Source of the DNA: Syntrophomonas sp.
Lineage (GTDB): Bacteria; Bacillota; Syntrophomonadia; Syntrophomonadales; Syntrophomonadaceae
DNA: 64,000 bases
Direction: 5' to 3'
Assembly (NCBI GenBank): GCA_016841875.1
Contig: JAENYG010000015.1
Coordinates: 1 to 64,000, forward strand
Under the pieces are notes generated by a model. It had not been told where the DNA came from. It was given only the letters and a program-made list of their open reading frames with translations, and did no database searches. The position numbers and the translations under genes were made by a program. This document shows positions 45,644 through 55,284 of this stretch, piece by piece (the stretch's first letter is position 1; every line of letters starts with the position of its first letter).

Positions 45644-47020
45644 ATGAAAGTAAATATCACAGAAACTGTTTTAAGAGATGCAAACCAGTCTTTGATCGCA
45701 ACACGAATGCCTTTAAGTGATTTTGAAGGAATTCTTGAAAAAATTGACAATGCGGGATACCATTCAGTGGAATGCTGGGGTGGAGCAACTTTTGACTCCT
45801 GCCTCAGATACTTGAATGAGGATCCCTGGGAAAGACTTAGAAAAATCAAATCAAAAATCAAGAAGACCAAGCTCCAGATGCTTTTAAGGGGCCAGAATAT
45901 TGTTGCCTACAAGCATTATTCTGATGATGTGGTCAGAAAGTTTGTCGAACATGCCATCCAAAATGGAATAGATATCATGCGGATCTTTGATGCCCTTAAC
46001 GATTTTAGAAATATTGAAGTGGCTGTGGATCAGACCTTGAAAAGCGGGGGCCATGCACAAGGCACTATTTGCTATACCATAAGCCCCATTCATAATCTTG
46101 AAAATTATGTGAAGTTGGGAAAACAGCTGGAAGGTATGGGCGTAGACTCCATCTGCATTAAGGACATGTCAGGAATCATGGGGCCTCAGGAAGCCTATGA
46201 TTTGATCAAGGCATTAAAGGAAACTGTCAATAAGCCTATTGTACTTCACACCCATTCTACCACCGGTCTTGGTCCGATCACCTATTTTAAGGCCATTGAA
46301 GCTGGTTGTGATGTCATCGATTGTGCTATTTCTGCTTTCTCCGGCGGTACATCCCAGCCTGCCACTGAATCCTTGCATTTCGCATTGAAGCAGTCAGGCT
46401 ATGAAACAGGACTCAACGAAGCTATTCTTAAAGAAATCAACGATTTCTTTAAACCTGTTAAAGATAAATTTATTCAATCCGGTGTGCTGGACCCATATGT
46501 CCTCGGTTCAGAGACAGATGCCCTGGTTTACCAGGTGCCCGGAGGAATGCTCTCAAATCTCATTTCCCAGTTGAAGCAGAATAATTCTTTAGACAAACTG
46601 GCAGAAGTGCTGGAGGAAATTCCCAGAGTCAGAAAAGACCTGGGATACCCTCCCCTGGTAACTCCTATGAGTCAAATAGTTGGCGTTCAGGCAACTACTA
46701 ATGTGCTATTGGGAGGAAGATACGAGAGTATATCCACGGAAGTAAGGTCCTACTTTAAAGGTGAATATGGCAAGGCCCCCGGTGAAGTAAATGCAGAACT
46801 TGTGAAAAAGGTTCTGGGAGATGAAGAGCCTATGACCCAGAGATTTGCAGATACTCTGGAACCCGAATTTGAAAAGGCCAAAAAAGAGATAGGCGACATG
46901 GCCAAAAACGATGAAGATGTGCTTTCTTATATTATTTTTCCACCGATTGCTGAAAAATTCTTCAAGTATAGAGAAGAAAGCGCTGCTTTAAAAGTGAATT
47001 ATACAATAATGAAAATGTAA
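45644..47020 (+). CDS. oadA: Oxaloacetate decarboxylase carboxyltransferase subunit
   Basis: 458 residues. HMGL-type carboxyltransferase: TETVLRDANQSLIATRM (metal Asp), DIMRIFDALND, ICIKDMSGIMGP with the catalytic Lys, and metal-ligand HTHSTTGLG. It moves the carboxyl group of oxaloacetate to biotin. It lacks the biotinyl domain found at the C-terminus of many OadA proteins; that domain is encoded separately at 47416. It resembles the pyruvate carboxylase B / transcarboxylase 5S form as well, but the downstream OadG and OadB fix the assignment. Confidence 0.9.
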   Translation: MKVNITETVLRDANQSLIATRMPLSDFEGILEKIDNAGYHSVECWGGATFDSCLRYLNEDPWERLRKIKSKIKKTKLQMLLRGQNIVAYKHYSDDVVRKFVEHAIQNGIDIMRIFDALNDFRNIEVAVDQTLKSGGHAQGTICYTISPIHNLENYVKLGKQLEGMGVDSICIKDMSGIMGPQEAYDLIKALKETVNKPIVLHTHSTTGLGPITYFKAIEAGCDVIDCAISAFSGGTSQPATESLHFALKQSGYETGLNEAILKEINDFFKPVKDKFIQSGVLDPYVLGSETDALVYQVPGGMLSNLISQLKQNNSLDKLAEVLEEIPRVRKDLGYPPLVTPMSQIVGVQATTNVLLGGRYESISTEVRSYFKGEYGKAPGEVNAELVKKVLGDEEPMTQRFADTLEPEFEKAKKEIGDMAKNDEDVLSYIIFPPIAEKFFKYREESAALKVNYTIMKM

Positions 47021-47032
47021 AGGAGGGTGTCT

Positions 47033-47380
47033 ATGAATTTAGCGGATAGCTTGATGGTATCCCTGATTGGTTTTGCTGTTGTGTTTTTAGTGCTAGTTCT
47101 GCTGAGCTTTTTAATAAAACTTCAGTCTTTAGTTGTGGGATATATCATGGCACCTAAGCGTAAGCTGAATGGAACAGATACAAGAAATGTCACGAGTGAG
47201 GCAGAAACAGCCGTTACCGCAGAAGGGCCCGAAGCAGTTGATGAAGGATGGTCTGCAGGTGAATTAAGGCTTTTAGGTGTTGATGAGAAAACGGCTGCAA
47301 TGATTATGGCCATTGTGAGCCATGAGTCTCAAATACCTTTGTCCGAGCTGCAATTCAAGATGATCAAGGCAATTAATTAG
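47033..47380 (+). CDS. oadG: OadG-type small membrane subunit
   Basis: 115 residues from ATG 47033 behind AAAGGAGG. One N-terminal transmembrane helix (~7-32), a charged linker and a C-terminal soluble region (LRLLGVDEKTAAMIMAIVSHE). OadG holds the decarboxylase complex together and binds zinc in characterised enzymes. The expected His-rich tail is not seen here. Confidence 0.78.
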   Translation: MNLADSLMVSLIGFAVVFLVLVLLSFLIKLQSLVVGYIMAPKRKLNGTDTRNVTSEAETAVTAEGPEAVDEGWSAGELRLLGVDEKTAAMIMAIVSHESQIPLSELQFKMIKAIN

Positions 47381-47415
47381 AACATACGAATCCTACTAAT
47401 AGGGGGATAATGGGA

Positions 47416-47802
47416 ATGAAATACATAGTAACCATTAATGGTAAGAATTACGAAGTTGAAGTTGAAAAAGGACAAGCAAATATCGTAAAGACCACTCAAG
47501 CTGCCGTAGTACCTGTACAGGAAGTTGTGCCAGTATCAGCTGCTCCTGTAACACCTGCTGCGCCGGCAGCTCAGGCTAATACAGTCGCTGGCGAGCCCCT
47601 GAAATCTCCACTACCGGGTACCATCCTGGCTGTGAATGTACAACCAGGTGCATCAGTGAAAAAAGGCGATGTTTTGTTTATTCTTGAGGCCATGAAAATG
47701 GAAACCGAGATTAAAGCTCCGAGAGATGGAGTGGTTTCACAGATTATCGTTGCTAAAGGAGCGTCTGTATCAACAGGTGACATCCTTCTTGCGCTGCAGT
47801 AG
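47416..47802 (+). CDS. Biotin carboxyl carrier subunit of the decarboxylase
   Basis: 128 residues from the second ATG (47416), better spaced from GGGGG. A short N-terminal strand pair (YIVTINGKNYEVEVEKG), a Pro/Ala linker, then a biotinyl domain with the modified lysine in EAMKMETEIKAPRDG. It shuttles carboxyl-biotin between OadA and the membrane pump OadB. Confidence 0.92.
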   Translation: MKYIVTINGKNYEVEVEKGQANIVKTTQAAVVPVQEVVPVSAAPVTPAAPAAQANTVAGEPLKSPLPGTILAVNVQPGASVKKGDVLFILEAMKMETEIKAPRDGVVSQIIVAKGASVSTGDILLALQ

Positions 47803-47816
47803 TGGGGGGAATAATA

Positions 47817-48965
47817 ATGTCTTTCTCTTTATTTGATACACTCTTGAAAATATGGAATAATTCCGGTTTCCCGGCCATGACCTGGCAGGAGGCGGTGATG
47901 ATTCTTGTTGCCTGTATCCTGATTTATATGGCAATTGTGAAAAAGTATGAACCTTTGCTGCTCTTGCCCATTGCATTTGGTGTGATTCTGGCCAACCTGC
48001 CAATGGCCAACCTTATGGCACCACCGTCTGCTGATCATTCCGTAGCAGGAGGAATCCTGTATTATATTTACCAGGGAGTAAAGCTGGGGATTTATCCTTC
48101 CCTGATATTCCTGGGGGTTGGTGCTATGACCGATTTTGGCCCCCTGATCGCCAGGCCTTCCAGCTTATTTCTGGGAGCGGCCGCACAGCTGGGTATCTAC
48201 ATCGCCTTTACTGTTGCGATTTTCCTGGGCTTCAACCCTCAGGAGGCTGCCTCTATTGGGATAATTGGCGGCGCTGACGGCCCAACTGCCATCTTTCTTA
48301 CCGCCAAGCTGGCGCCTGAATTGCTTCCAGCGATCGCCATTGCAGCATATTCCTATATGGCCTTGATTCCCATGATTCAACCGCCCATCATGCGGCTTCT
48401 TACCAGTAAAAAGGAAAGAGAAATTGAAATGGTGCAGCTTAGAGAAGTATCCAAGACTGAACGAATCGTATTTCCTATAGTTGTTACTATTGTAGTGTCC
48501 ATGCTGCTTCCTTCTGTTGCGCCGCTTATCGGCATGTTGATGCTGGGTAATCTGTTCAAGGAATCCGGCGTGGTGGAAAGGCTCAATAATACTGTACAGA
48601 ATGCACTTATAAATATCGTGACTATATTCCTGGGCACTACCGTGGGCGCTACGGCAGTTGCAGAAACATTCTTAAGTCCTGAAACACTAATGATAATTGC
48701 GTTGGGGCTGATGGCGTTCATGTTTAGTACTATGGGCGGCTTGTTGTTGGGCAAGCTCATGTGCTTCCTGTCCGGCGGCAAAGTTAATCCCCTCATAGGT
48801 TCCGCAGGTGTTTCGGCAGTTCCTATGGCTGCGAGGGTATCCCAGGTGGAAGGCCAAAAGGCCAACCCAGAGAACCACCTGCTCATGCATGCCATGGGGC
48901 CTAATGTTGCTGGGGTTATAGGATCTGCAGTTGCTGCAGGCTTCCTTATGACCATGTTTGGTTAA
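47817..48965 (+). CDS. oadB: Sodium-pumping decarboxylase beta subunit
   Basis: 382 residues from ATG 47817 behind GGGGGG. Integral membrane protein with about nine helices; GIIGGADGPTAIFLT contains the sodium-binding Asp, and YSYMALIPMIQPPIMRLL is a family hallmark. It decarboxylates carboxybiotin and exports sodium, giving a sodium gradient without a respiratory chain. Four-gene operon with 12-35-base gaps. Confidence 0.92.
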   Translation: MSFSLFDTLLKIWNNSGFPAMTWQEAVMILVACILIYMAIVKKYEPLLLLPIAFGVILANLPMANLMAPPSADHSVAGGILYYIYQGVKLGIYPSLIFLGVGAMTDFGPLIARPSSLFLGAAAQLGIYIAFTVAIFLGFNPQEAASIGIIGGADGPTAIFLTAKLAPELLPAIAIAAYSYMALIPMIQPPIMRLLTSKKEREIEMVQLREVSKTERIVFPIVVTIVVSMLLPSVAPLIGMLMLGNLFKESGVVERLNNTVQNALINIVTIFLGTTVGATAVAETFLSPETLMIIALGLMAFMFSTMGGLLLGKLMCFLSGGKVNPLIGSAGVSAVPMAARVSQVEGQKANPENHLLMHAMGPNVAGVIGSAVAAGFLMTMFG

Positions 48966-49010
48966 TAAAATGCTTGAAGGACCACAATAAAAATATTACA
49001 TAATATTAAT

Positions 49011-49048
49011 AAAAAGCTGGGGGCATGGTATTTTGTCTCTAGCTTTTT
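49011..49048 (+). terminator. Probable terminator of the oad operon
   Basis: AAAAAGCT and AGCTTTTT form an 8-bp stem with a 22-base loop, ending in TTTTTTA, 45 bases after the oadB stop. Confidence 0.5.
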
Positions 49049-49062
49049 TATTTAAGGTACGA

Positions 49063-49939
49063 GGAAACCAAGGGGACGGTTCTTGCGGTTACATAACCTT
49101 CTGATTCTTGTTATAATAAACCAGAGGTGAGTTAATGTGCCAAGAAATGAAAGAAAGCGAAGCGAAAGCGGAATCTATCATATTGTCTTAAGAGGATCCA
49201 ACAGACAGACTATTTTCGAAGACGAGGAAGATGCTATAAGATTCCTGGAAACTTTACAAAGATATATGGATACAAGTGGCTATAAGATATATGCTTATTG
49301 TTTAATGGGAAATCATGTTCATTTACTGCTTAAGGAAGAACGAGAAGAATTGGAGATCATTATGCGGCGTATAGGAGCCAGCTATGTGTATTGGTATAAT
49401 TGGAAATATCAACGATGCGGGCATTTATTTCAGGACAGATACAAAAGTGAAGCTGTTGAAGATGATAAATATTTTTTAGCTGTCTTAAGATATATATACC
49501 GAAACCCTTTAAAGGCAGGAATCGTAAAGGATATTGCTGAGTACAAATGGAGTAGTTATTCGGAATATACAGGAAAAAGAAAAATAACCGATACAGATTT
49601 TACGCTGAAGCTGTTTGATGAGGACAAGGAAAAAGCAATTGCTAGTTTTAAAGAGTTTCATAAGACAACGAATAATGATAAATGCCTGGATATAACTGAA
49701 AGAAGAAGGATATCGGATGAGGAAGCAATTACAATTATAAAAAAAACATGCAGTGTCAGCCAATGTTCAGGTGTTCAAAATTTGGAAAAGGATAAAAGGG
49801 ATATGTTTTTGAAGGCATTGAAAGATGAGGGGCTATCCACAAGACAATTGGCGCGATTAACAGGGATTAGCAGAGGTATTATTTTGAAGGCGTAATCTAA
49901 AACTGACTACCGACCACAAGAACCGTCCCCCCTGGTTCC
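49063..49939. mobile_element. RAYT/REP element: transposase flanked by inverted repeats
   Basis: Left arm 49063-49090 (core GGGGACGGTTCTTGCGGTT) and right arm 49912-49939 (core AAGAACCGTCCCC) are inverted copies bracketing the transposase gene. The same palindromic unit occurs alone at 63718-63789 and, as a variant, at 5207-5303. RAYT transposases act on REP hairpins in this manner. Confidence 0.8.
49137..49895 (+). CDS. REP-associated tyrosine (IS200-like) transposase
   Basis: 252 residues from GTG, behind GAGGTGAG. HUH-type nuclease: metal histidines in GNHVHLLLKE, preceded by YKIYAYCLM; catalytic Tyr region YIYRNPLKAGIVKDIAEY. N-terminal SGIYHIVLRGSNRQTIF is typical of RAYTs. The C-terminal third adds an HTH-like segment LSTRQLARLTGISRGI, present in one RAYT branch. 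Intact, so it may still act on the repeats listed. Confidence 0.9.
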   Translation: MPRNERKRSESGIYHIVLRGSNRQTIFEDEEDAIRFLETLQRYMDTSGYKIYAYCLMGNHVHLLLKEEREELEIIMRRIGASYVYWYNWKYQRCGHLFQDRYKSEAVEDDKYFLAVLRYIYRNPLKAGIVKDIAEYKWSSYSEYTGKRKITDTDFTLKLFDEDKEKAIASFKEFHKTTNNDKCLDITERRRISDEEAITIIKKTCSVSQCSGVQNLEKDKRDMFLKALKDEGLSTRQLARLTGISRGIILKA

Positions 49940-50047
49940 TTTTTGAAATAAGCATTGCTAAGCACCCATCGTTATTTACAATTGTTGATATCCTAAGTGA
50001 ACTCGAAAATTACCTTCTAGATGCCGTCAAAACTGCGGTCAACCAGT

Positions 50048-50081
50048 AAAAAAGGCACTTCTATTATCGTCAGAAGTGCCT
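50048..50081 (-). terminator. Rho-independent terminator of tRNA-Arg
   Basis: Read on the minus strand, AGGCACTTCT and AGAAGTGCCT form a perfect 10-bp stem with a 9-base loop, ending in six Ts. It begins 12 bases after the tRNA 3' end. Confidence 0.9.
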
Positions 50082-50092
50082 GATTTTATCGA

Positions 50093-50167
50093 TGGTACGC
50101 CCGAGAGGAATCGAACCTCCGCACCCGGCTCCGGAGGCCGGTGCTCTATCCACTGAGCTACGGGCGC
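50093..50167 (-). tRNA. tRNA-Arg (anticodon CCG)
   Basis: On the minus strand all four arms fold: acceptor GCGCCCG/CGGGCGT, D-arm with AGCTCAGTGGATAGAGC, anticodon stem CCGGC/GCCGG around CTCCGGA (anticodon CCG), T-arm GGAGGTTCGATTCCTC. CCA is encoded. It reads CGG arginine codons. A strong terminator follows. Confidence 0.95.
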
Positions 50168-50212
50168 ATATTGCTTGATTATTATACCAGAATAAACCGC
50201 AGGGGTCAAAAC

Positions 50213-51604
50213 CTATGCGGAAAGATTATTATTTTGTGGTGGCATCCGGGTTTTAGCAGTGAGAATAGAGACAAAAAGACCGCACAGGGTGATAAAGGCT
50301 GAGATTCTGAATACCATGCCTACCGCTTTCATATAAGCAATATCCGGGGTGAACAGCTGCTGTTGGGTATTAATCAGCATAGTAAAGATACTGGCCGAGG
50401 CAGCGATGCCCAGGGAAATGGAAAAATTGCGAGTAGTTGCTGTGAATCCCCCGGTATAACCGGCTTTTTCTCCGGGGATGGACCGGAAAATGCTGCTGCT
50501 GTTGGGAGATGCAAAGAATCCCATTCCAATGCCTATAAGCAGTAGGCCTGTGGTAATTTTTAATGTACTGCTGCCTGAGGACAGGGTAGAAAGGATCAAA
50601 TGAGACAGGGTCATTAAAAATAAGCCTATAGATGTTAAACGACCTGGCCCTATTCGATCGGAAAGGCTTCCGGTCAAGGGAGCTGTAATGGCTAAACACA
50701 CAGGCGGGATGGTCATGTAAAGACCCATCAACTGGGGAGAGAACTGCATAACATCTTCCATGTAAAATGGGATTAGAAAAATGACCCAGATTTGGGACAT
50801 TTGAGCTATAAAAATCATTATATTGCCAAAGAAAAAAGTTTTTATCCTAAGTAGGGCAAAATCTAGCAAGGGCTGGACTTGATTTCTCTCATAAATATAG
50901 AAGGAAATCAGCATTACTATAGCGATAATAGCAATAATAGGAGCTGCTGCGCTATCATATGATAACGACAGCAAAAGCAATACCGAGCCCAGGGCCAAAA
51001 GCAGCATACCGACCATATCATAGTGCCCCCGTTCCGGGTTTAAAGGTTGAGCGGGCAGGTATTTAAGAGCCAGGTAAAAACCAATCAAACCTATGGGGAT
51101 ATTGACCAGGAAGATCGAGGACCAGCCAAAATTAGCCAGGATAACTCCACCAATGACCGGCCCGGTCATGTTGCCGATCCCTACCATGCTGCTGGTGAGC
51201 CCCAGGGCTTTGCCTTTCTCCCCAGCGGGAAAGGTATTGGAAATAATTCCAACCCCGGTGGACATCATCATACTGGCCCCAACTGCCTGGAAAAGACGAC
51301 TGGCGATAAGATAATGCAGGGTAGGGGATATACTGCACAAAAAGGACCCGCCGGTAAAAAAGAGAAATCCATAAGCATATACTTTTTGGCTGCCGACCTG
51401 GTCTCCATATTTTCCGAAGAATAAAAGGGTGGCAGTGATAACCAGCATATAGGAAGTAGTGACCCACTGCACTTGATTCATGGTGACCGAGAAGCTTTCC
51501 GCTATTATAGGATTGGCTATATTTAAAATACTTCCATCCAGGGTAGAGATAAATATCCCGGCACAAATTATACCCAGGACCTGCCATTTTATTTCCAACT
51601 TCAT
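50213..51604 (-). CDS. DHA2-family MFS drug exporter
   Basis: 463 residues, about 14 hydrophobic helices. QWVTTSYMLVITATLLFFGKYGDQVG and motif C in GMTGPVIGGVILANFGWSSIFLVNIPIG (seen as GNMTGPVIGGVILANFG) place it in the EmrB/QacA group of proton-driven exporters. N-terminal STLDGSILNIANP is characteristic. Substrate unknown; stands alone. Confidence 0.88.
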   Translation of the reverse strand: MKLEIKWQVLGIICAGIFISTLDGSILNIANPIIAESFSVTMNQVQWVTTSYMLVITATLLFFGKYGDQVGSQKVYAYGFLFFTGGSFLCSISPTLHYLIASRLFQAVGASMMMSTGVGIISNTFPAGEKGKALGLTSSMVGIGNMTGPVIGGVILANFGWSSIFLVNIPIGLIGFYLALKYLPAQPLNPERGHYDMVGMLLLALGSVLLLLSLSYDSAAAPIIAIIAIVMLISFYIYERNQVQPLLDFALLRIKTFFFGNIMIFIAQMSQIWVIFLIPFYMEDVMQFSPQLMGLYMTIPPVCLAITAPLTGSLSDRIGPGRLTSIGLFLMTLSHLILSTLSSGSSTLKITTGLLLIGIGMGFFASPNSSSIFRSIPGEKAGYTGGFTATTRNFSISLGIAASASIFTMLINTQQQLFTPDIAYMKAVGMVFRISAFITLCGLFVSILTAKTRMPPQNNNLSA

Positions 51605-51768
51605 AGGCGCTACCTTCCCGCTTCCACTTGCCGGACTAATATTGTGTATTCAAAAGCCAAGCATATTAGAATGAAATTCCATTATATTGCTTTATCAATT
51701 ATAGAACAGACCATTAAAAAGATGAATAGGGCAGGGAAAAAGAAAGGTGACGATCACTGATGGCTGTT

Positions 51769-52725
51769 TTATTTTTCGCGTAATACTTTTATGATGGCGT
51801 CAGTCAGGCTGTTTATGGCAATTTGGACATGCTCTTCACTCATGGATTCAGTACCGCATTCAAATAAAACAGAGGTGGGATATAAATCTTGATTGTAATC
51901 GCCTTTACCCATGAATATACCGCGCATGAGACCGGGATGCAACTCGTCTGCAGCAGCTTTTATCCTTTTCGCATATTCCAGGTTGGTCTGCATGTTGGGA
52001 TTGCTGCGTCCGATAACTATCATTATTCTAGATGAATCAACCCCATTGATGGTAGTTTGATAAGCCTCAGTCGGGGCAGAATCTCGGTGAATATCAAAAA
52101 CTGCATCAGGCTGCTCCTTTATCAGCTGTACGGCAGTCCGCCGGGAGCGATTATAGGCGTTGATATCATGAGGGTCATGTAGGTTTTCGCTGTGGGTGGC
52201 ACTTACCCCTTCCTTCTGCAGAGCGGTCTGAAAAACTTTACCTAGATCCAGTACGTCACCATTGCCAGGTTCGCTGGCGGTGCCGGAAGTAGGTGTAAAA
52301 GATTCATCAGTGTGAGTATGATATATGACCACATGGGTATTTTCCAGGGATACCGCGGCAGGAATACCACTATCAAAAACCATTTCACTGAAGGGAACAC
52401 TTAAGACCTTTTCTGAACGGTTTGGATCAGGGACTTCTGTTTTTATCTCGGCTACTCCTTCGCTGCCGGAAACTTTGGTGACTATATAGTGCTGGTTTTT
52501 CTCGTTTATATATTCATCCTCGACGTTGACCGGCTCGCCAGTCTGGAAAATAATATTTCCTTCGGTATCTTTGACCGTGATACATTTTATTTCAGCACTG
52601 GAATCACTGCTGTAGTATTTAGGTGCTGGTCTAGTTCCATAGATATTGAAAAGATATGCCCCAATCATGACCAGCAGCAAAATCAAGAAGAAAGCCCAGA
52701 TATATCTTTTGTTTAAGGTATCCAT
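51769..52725 (-). CDS. spoIIP: Stage II sporulation protein P
   Basis: 318 residues. N-terminal transmembrane anchor (~9-28), then the SpoIIP amidase/endopeptidase domain: VVIYHTHTDESFTPTSG (zinc His), LDLGKVFQTALQKEGV, VFDIHRDSAPTEAY and SVLFECGTESMSEEH. It degrades septal peptidoglycan during engulfment with SpoIID and SpoIIM. It shows the organism belongs to a spore-forming lineage. The N-terminal spacer is somewhat short. Confidence 0.92.
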   Translation of the reverse strand: MDTLNKRYIWAFFLILLLVMIGAYLFNIYGTRPAPKYYSSDSSAEIKCITVKDTEGNIIFQTGEPVNVEDEYINEKNQHYIVTKVSGSEGVAEIKTEVPDPNRSEKVLSVPFSEMVFDSGIPAAVSLENTHVVIYHTHTDESFTPTSGTASEPGNGDVLDLGKVFQTALQKEGVSATHSENLHDPHDINAYNRSRRTAVQLIKEQPDAVFDIHRDSAPTEAYQTTINGVDSSRIMIVIGRSNPNMQTNLEYAKRIKAAADELHPGLMRGIFMGKGDYNQDLYPTSVLFECGTESMSEEHVQIAINSLTDAIIKVLREK

Positions 52726-52834
52726 AAAAAAACCGCCTTTTCATATGCCTGCTAATATTATGTGAAAAGTACGGTTTGATTATTAGTATTAATCCATGGT
52801 AATCCTTGATTTTTTAAGAAGCTGCTGGAAAGGA

Positions 52835-54112
52835 TTATAGATTGTTATCCCAGCTGGCCAGGTATTTTTCTTGTTCGCCGGTAAGCTGGTCGATATTAAC
52901 TCCAGATGCCTGGAGTTTTAGATTTGCAACCTGGCAGTCTATCTCCTGGGGAACATCGTAAACATGAGTACCCAGCTTATCACTGTTTTCAATTACATAA
53001 AGCAGAGACAATATTTGCAGGGAAAAACTGAGATCCATTACCTCAGCCGGGTGTCCGTCACCGGCTGCTAAATTTACCAGCCTTCCTTCGGCCAGCAGGA
53101 ATAATCGGCGGCCATCTGCCAAAAGATATTCTTCTATATTATCCCGGGCTTTACGTTTGCTCACGGCCAATGAATCTAAATCCGGTTTGCTGATTTCTAC
53201 ATCAAAATGGCCGGCATTAGCCAGGATAACATTATCTTTCATAAGCTCCATATGTTCTTTGCGGATCACATTAATATTTCCGGTCACAGTTATAAAAACA
53301 TCGCCTATCCGAGATGCGTCAGACATAGTCATAACCTCAAAACCGTCCATAATTGCTTCATTAGCTTTAATAGGATCGATTTCGGTAATAATAACCCTGG
53401 CACCCATACCTAGAGCTCGCATAGAAACGCCTTTTCCACACCATCCGTATCCTGCTACTACTACATTCTTGCCGGCTACTACCAGGTTAGTGGTCCGATT
53501 GATACCATCCCAGACCGACTGGCCAGTTCCATAACGGTTATCAAAAAGGTATTTCATGTAGGCATCATTAACCGCAATTACCGGAAAGGCAAGAGCACCG
53601 TCCTTATCCATCGACCGTAACCGGAAAATCCCGGTAGTAGTCTCCTCGCAGCCGCCGATAATCTGCCGGGCCTGCTCGGGACGCTCTTTAACCAGGATAG
53701 AAATCAGATCTGCTCCATCGTCTATAAGCGTATCGGGATTATTATCCAGGGTCAGGTGCAGAAAACGGTGATAATCATGAGTGTTCTCACCATGGACGGC
53801 ATATATGGTTATACCGCTGTCAACCAGTGCAGCCACCACATCATCCTGGGTAGAAAGCGGGTTGCTGGCACATGCTGCTACCCGTGCTCCAGCCGCCTGC
53901 AGGGTCTGTAAGAGATAGCCGGTTTTTGCCTCCAAGTGCAGGCAGCAGGCGATGGTGTGTCCCTGCAAGGGTTTGGATTTGGTCAGTTCCTGGTTTATAG
54001 CACTAAGAACCGGCATATTATTTTTTACCCAGGCCAGCCGGGTATAACCCGAGGGAGCCAGATCAGGATCTTTGATTACCGAGGGAATCAATTTATTGAC
54101 AATAGTTTTCAT
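52835..54112 (-). CDS. ahcY: S-adenosylhomocysteine hydrolase
   Basis: 425 residues, the short prokaryotic/archaeal form lacking the ~40-residue insert. Signatures [50 protein letters not shown] site [28 protein letters not shown]. It splits SAH to adenosine and homocysteine, keeping SAM-dependent methylation running. ATG behind GGAGG. It lies 109 bases upstream of spoIIP on the same strand. Confidence 0.95.
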   Translation of the reverse strand: MKTIVNKLIPSVIKDPDLAPSGYTRLAWVKNNMPVLSAINQELTKSKPLQGHTIACCLHLEAKTGYLLQTLQAAGARVAACASNPLSTQDDVVAALVDSGITIYAVHGENTHDYHRFLHLTLDNNPDTLIDDGADLISILVKERPEQARQIIGGCEETTTGIFRLRSMDKDGALAFPVIAVNDAYMKYLFDNRYGTGQSVWDGINRTTNLVVAGKNVVVAGYGWCGKGVSMRALGMGARVIITEIDPIKANEAIMDGFEVMTMSDASRIGDVFITVTGNINVIRKEHMELMKDNVILANAGHFDVEISKPDLDSLAVSKRKARDNIEEYLLADGRRLFLLAEGRLVNLAAGDGHPAEVMDLSFSLQILSLLYVIENSDKLGTHVYDVPQEIDCQVANLKLQASGVNIDQLTGEQEKYLASWDNNL

Positions 54113-54222
54113 TTCATAACCTCCGTTAGTTTATACAGGTTCTAGAATATTATAAGGCAATTCGTGATTTAAGTGAATCTTCATGTCTTCCCTTATGTAT
54201 ATTTTGAAATATGATTAGGTGG

Positions 54223-54273
54223 TTGACAGAACAAGTGTTCGCAGTTAAAATATACATAACAGAACATGTGTTC
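54223..54273 (+). promoter_or_regulatory. Promoter overlapped by two LexA (SOS) boxes
   Basis: TTGACA (54223-54228) and a TAAAAT-like -10 at 54246 with a 17-base spacer. GAACAAGTGTTC (54229-54240) sits directly after the -35, and GAACATGTGTTC (54262-54273) lies near the start site. Both fit the Firmicute LexA consensus GAAC-N4-GTTC. Expected to be repressed by LexA and induced by DNA damage. Confidence 0.8.
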
Positions 54274-54302
54274 GCAAATAAAGTTAGAGGAAGGTGTAGA
54301 TA

Positions 54303-54410
54303 ATGTTCGAAGGAATAAGCAGAAAAGAATTTATAGAAGCAGCTGTAGGAGCGGTCTGCACGGTAGTCATGGGATATCTGCTATCGGTGGGTTTCCTGCT
54401 GGTTTTTTAA
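54303..54410 (+). CDS. SOS-controlled 35-residue membrane peptide
   Basis: 35 codons from ATG behind AGAGGAAGGTG. Amphipathic N-terminus MFEGISRKEFIEAAVGA, then one hydrophobic helix (VCTVVMGYLLSVGFLLVF). No family recognised. LexA-controlled single-helix peptides elsewhere act as division inhibitors (YneA, SidA) or depolarising toxins (TisB); this one could be either. The reading frame, ribosome site and promoter fit together, which supports it as a true gene. Confidence 0.7.
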   Translation: MFEGISRKEFIEAAVGAVCTVVMGYLLSVGFLLVF

Positions 54411-54619
54411 ACCGATTATTAATAACAACACTGCAGCCATAGTACCGAAGATAATATTCAAATTAATGAAGAAATTTTATTACATATTGTCGTTCCTCCG
54501 CATAGACTTTATAAATGGGAAGCCGCCTTTTCCGGTAAATTGAAATATGTGCACAGGTGTTCTATACTGAGTGCACGGTAGTTATATAGGAAATTGCATG
54601 CAGCGGGGGGGGAATTAAT

Positions 54620-55003
54620 ATGAACCAGGAAGAGCAATTAGGCCGAAATTGGGCGATGGGATGCCATCTTTCAGCTCTAGCCTTATATCTAGGGATACCT
54701 TTTGGCAACATACTGGGGCCCATGATTATTTGGCTGTTGAAAAAAGATGAGTTTCCACTGGTAGATGAACAGGGCAAAGAGTCTTTGAATTTTCAAATTT
54801 CACTGCTGTTATATGGAGCAGCAGCAGTCATTTTGATGGTTATTTTCTCATTGACCATAATATTAATACCACTGGCGATAATACTGGGGATGCTGCTCCT
54901 GGTATACGGCTTGGTTAACCTGATTATTATCATAATTGCCGCCTTAAAGGTCAGCAATGGGGAGTCGTTCAGGTATCCACTGACCATGAGATTATTAAAA
55001 TAA
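54620..55003 (+). CDS. DUF4870 small membrane protein
   Basis: 127 residues. Three hydrophobic segments. WAMGCHLSALALYLGIPFGNILGPMIIWLLKK and DEQGKESLNFQIS (split here: HLSALALYLGIPFGNILGP; DEQGKESLNFQIS) are the DUF4870 hallmarks. Function unknown. ATG behind a G-run. Confidence 0.85.
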   Translation: MNQEEQLGRNWAMGCHLSALALYLGIPFGNILGPMIIWLLKKDEFPLVDEQGKESLNFQISLLLYGAAAVILMVIFSLTIILIPLAIILGMLLLVYGLVNLIIIIIAALKVSNGESFRYPLTMRLLK

Positions 55004-55206
55004 TAATGAAATAAAGTCAACCATAAAACGGGTCTGATTTAGTTTAGTTCAGCTTATCAACAGAGACGGCAGAATGAATAGAAAAAAGCTCCCCGATTTG
55101 CTAATCTAATGTGGTTTATCTACCACAAAAGGAATGGCAAGAGGAGGAGTCCAATAGAGGAAAATAGCGTATCACATAAAGAAGTATATAAATAACATAT
55201 CCCGAA

Positions 55207-55245
55207 ATGTGGCAGGAAAACAGCATTATTTATTTCCTGCCACAT
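55207..55245. terminator. 13-bp perfect hairpin after the alcohol dehydrogenase gene
   Basis: ATGTGGCAGGAAA (55207-55219) and TTTCCTGCCACAT (55233-55245) pair perfectly with a 13-base loop. It lies 40 bases past the stop of the minus-strand gene. No strong T-tract. Confidence 0.55.
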
Positions 55246-55284
55246 ATTACGCAGTGCATTATTTATTTAAATTAAGCCGCGTGG

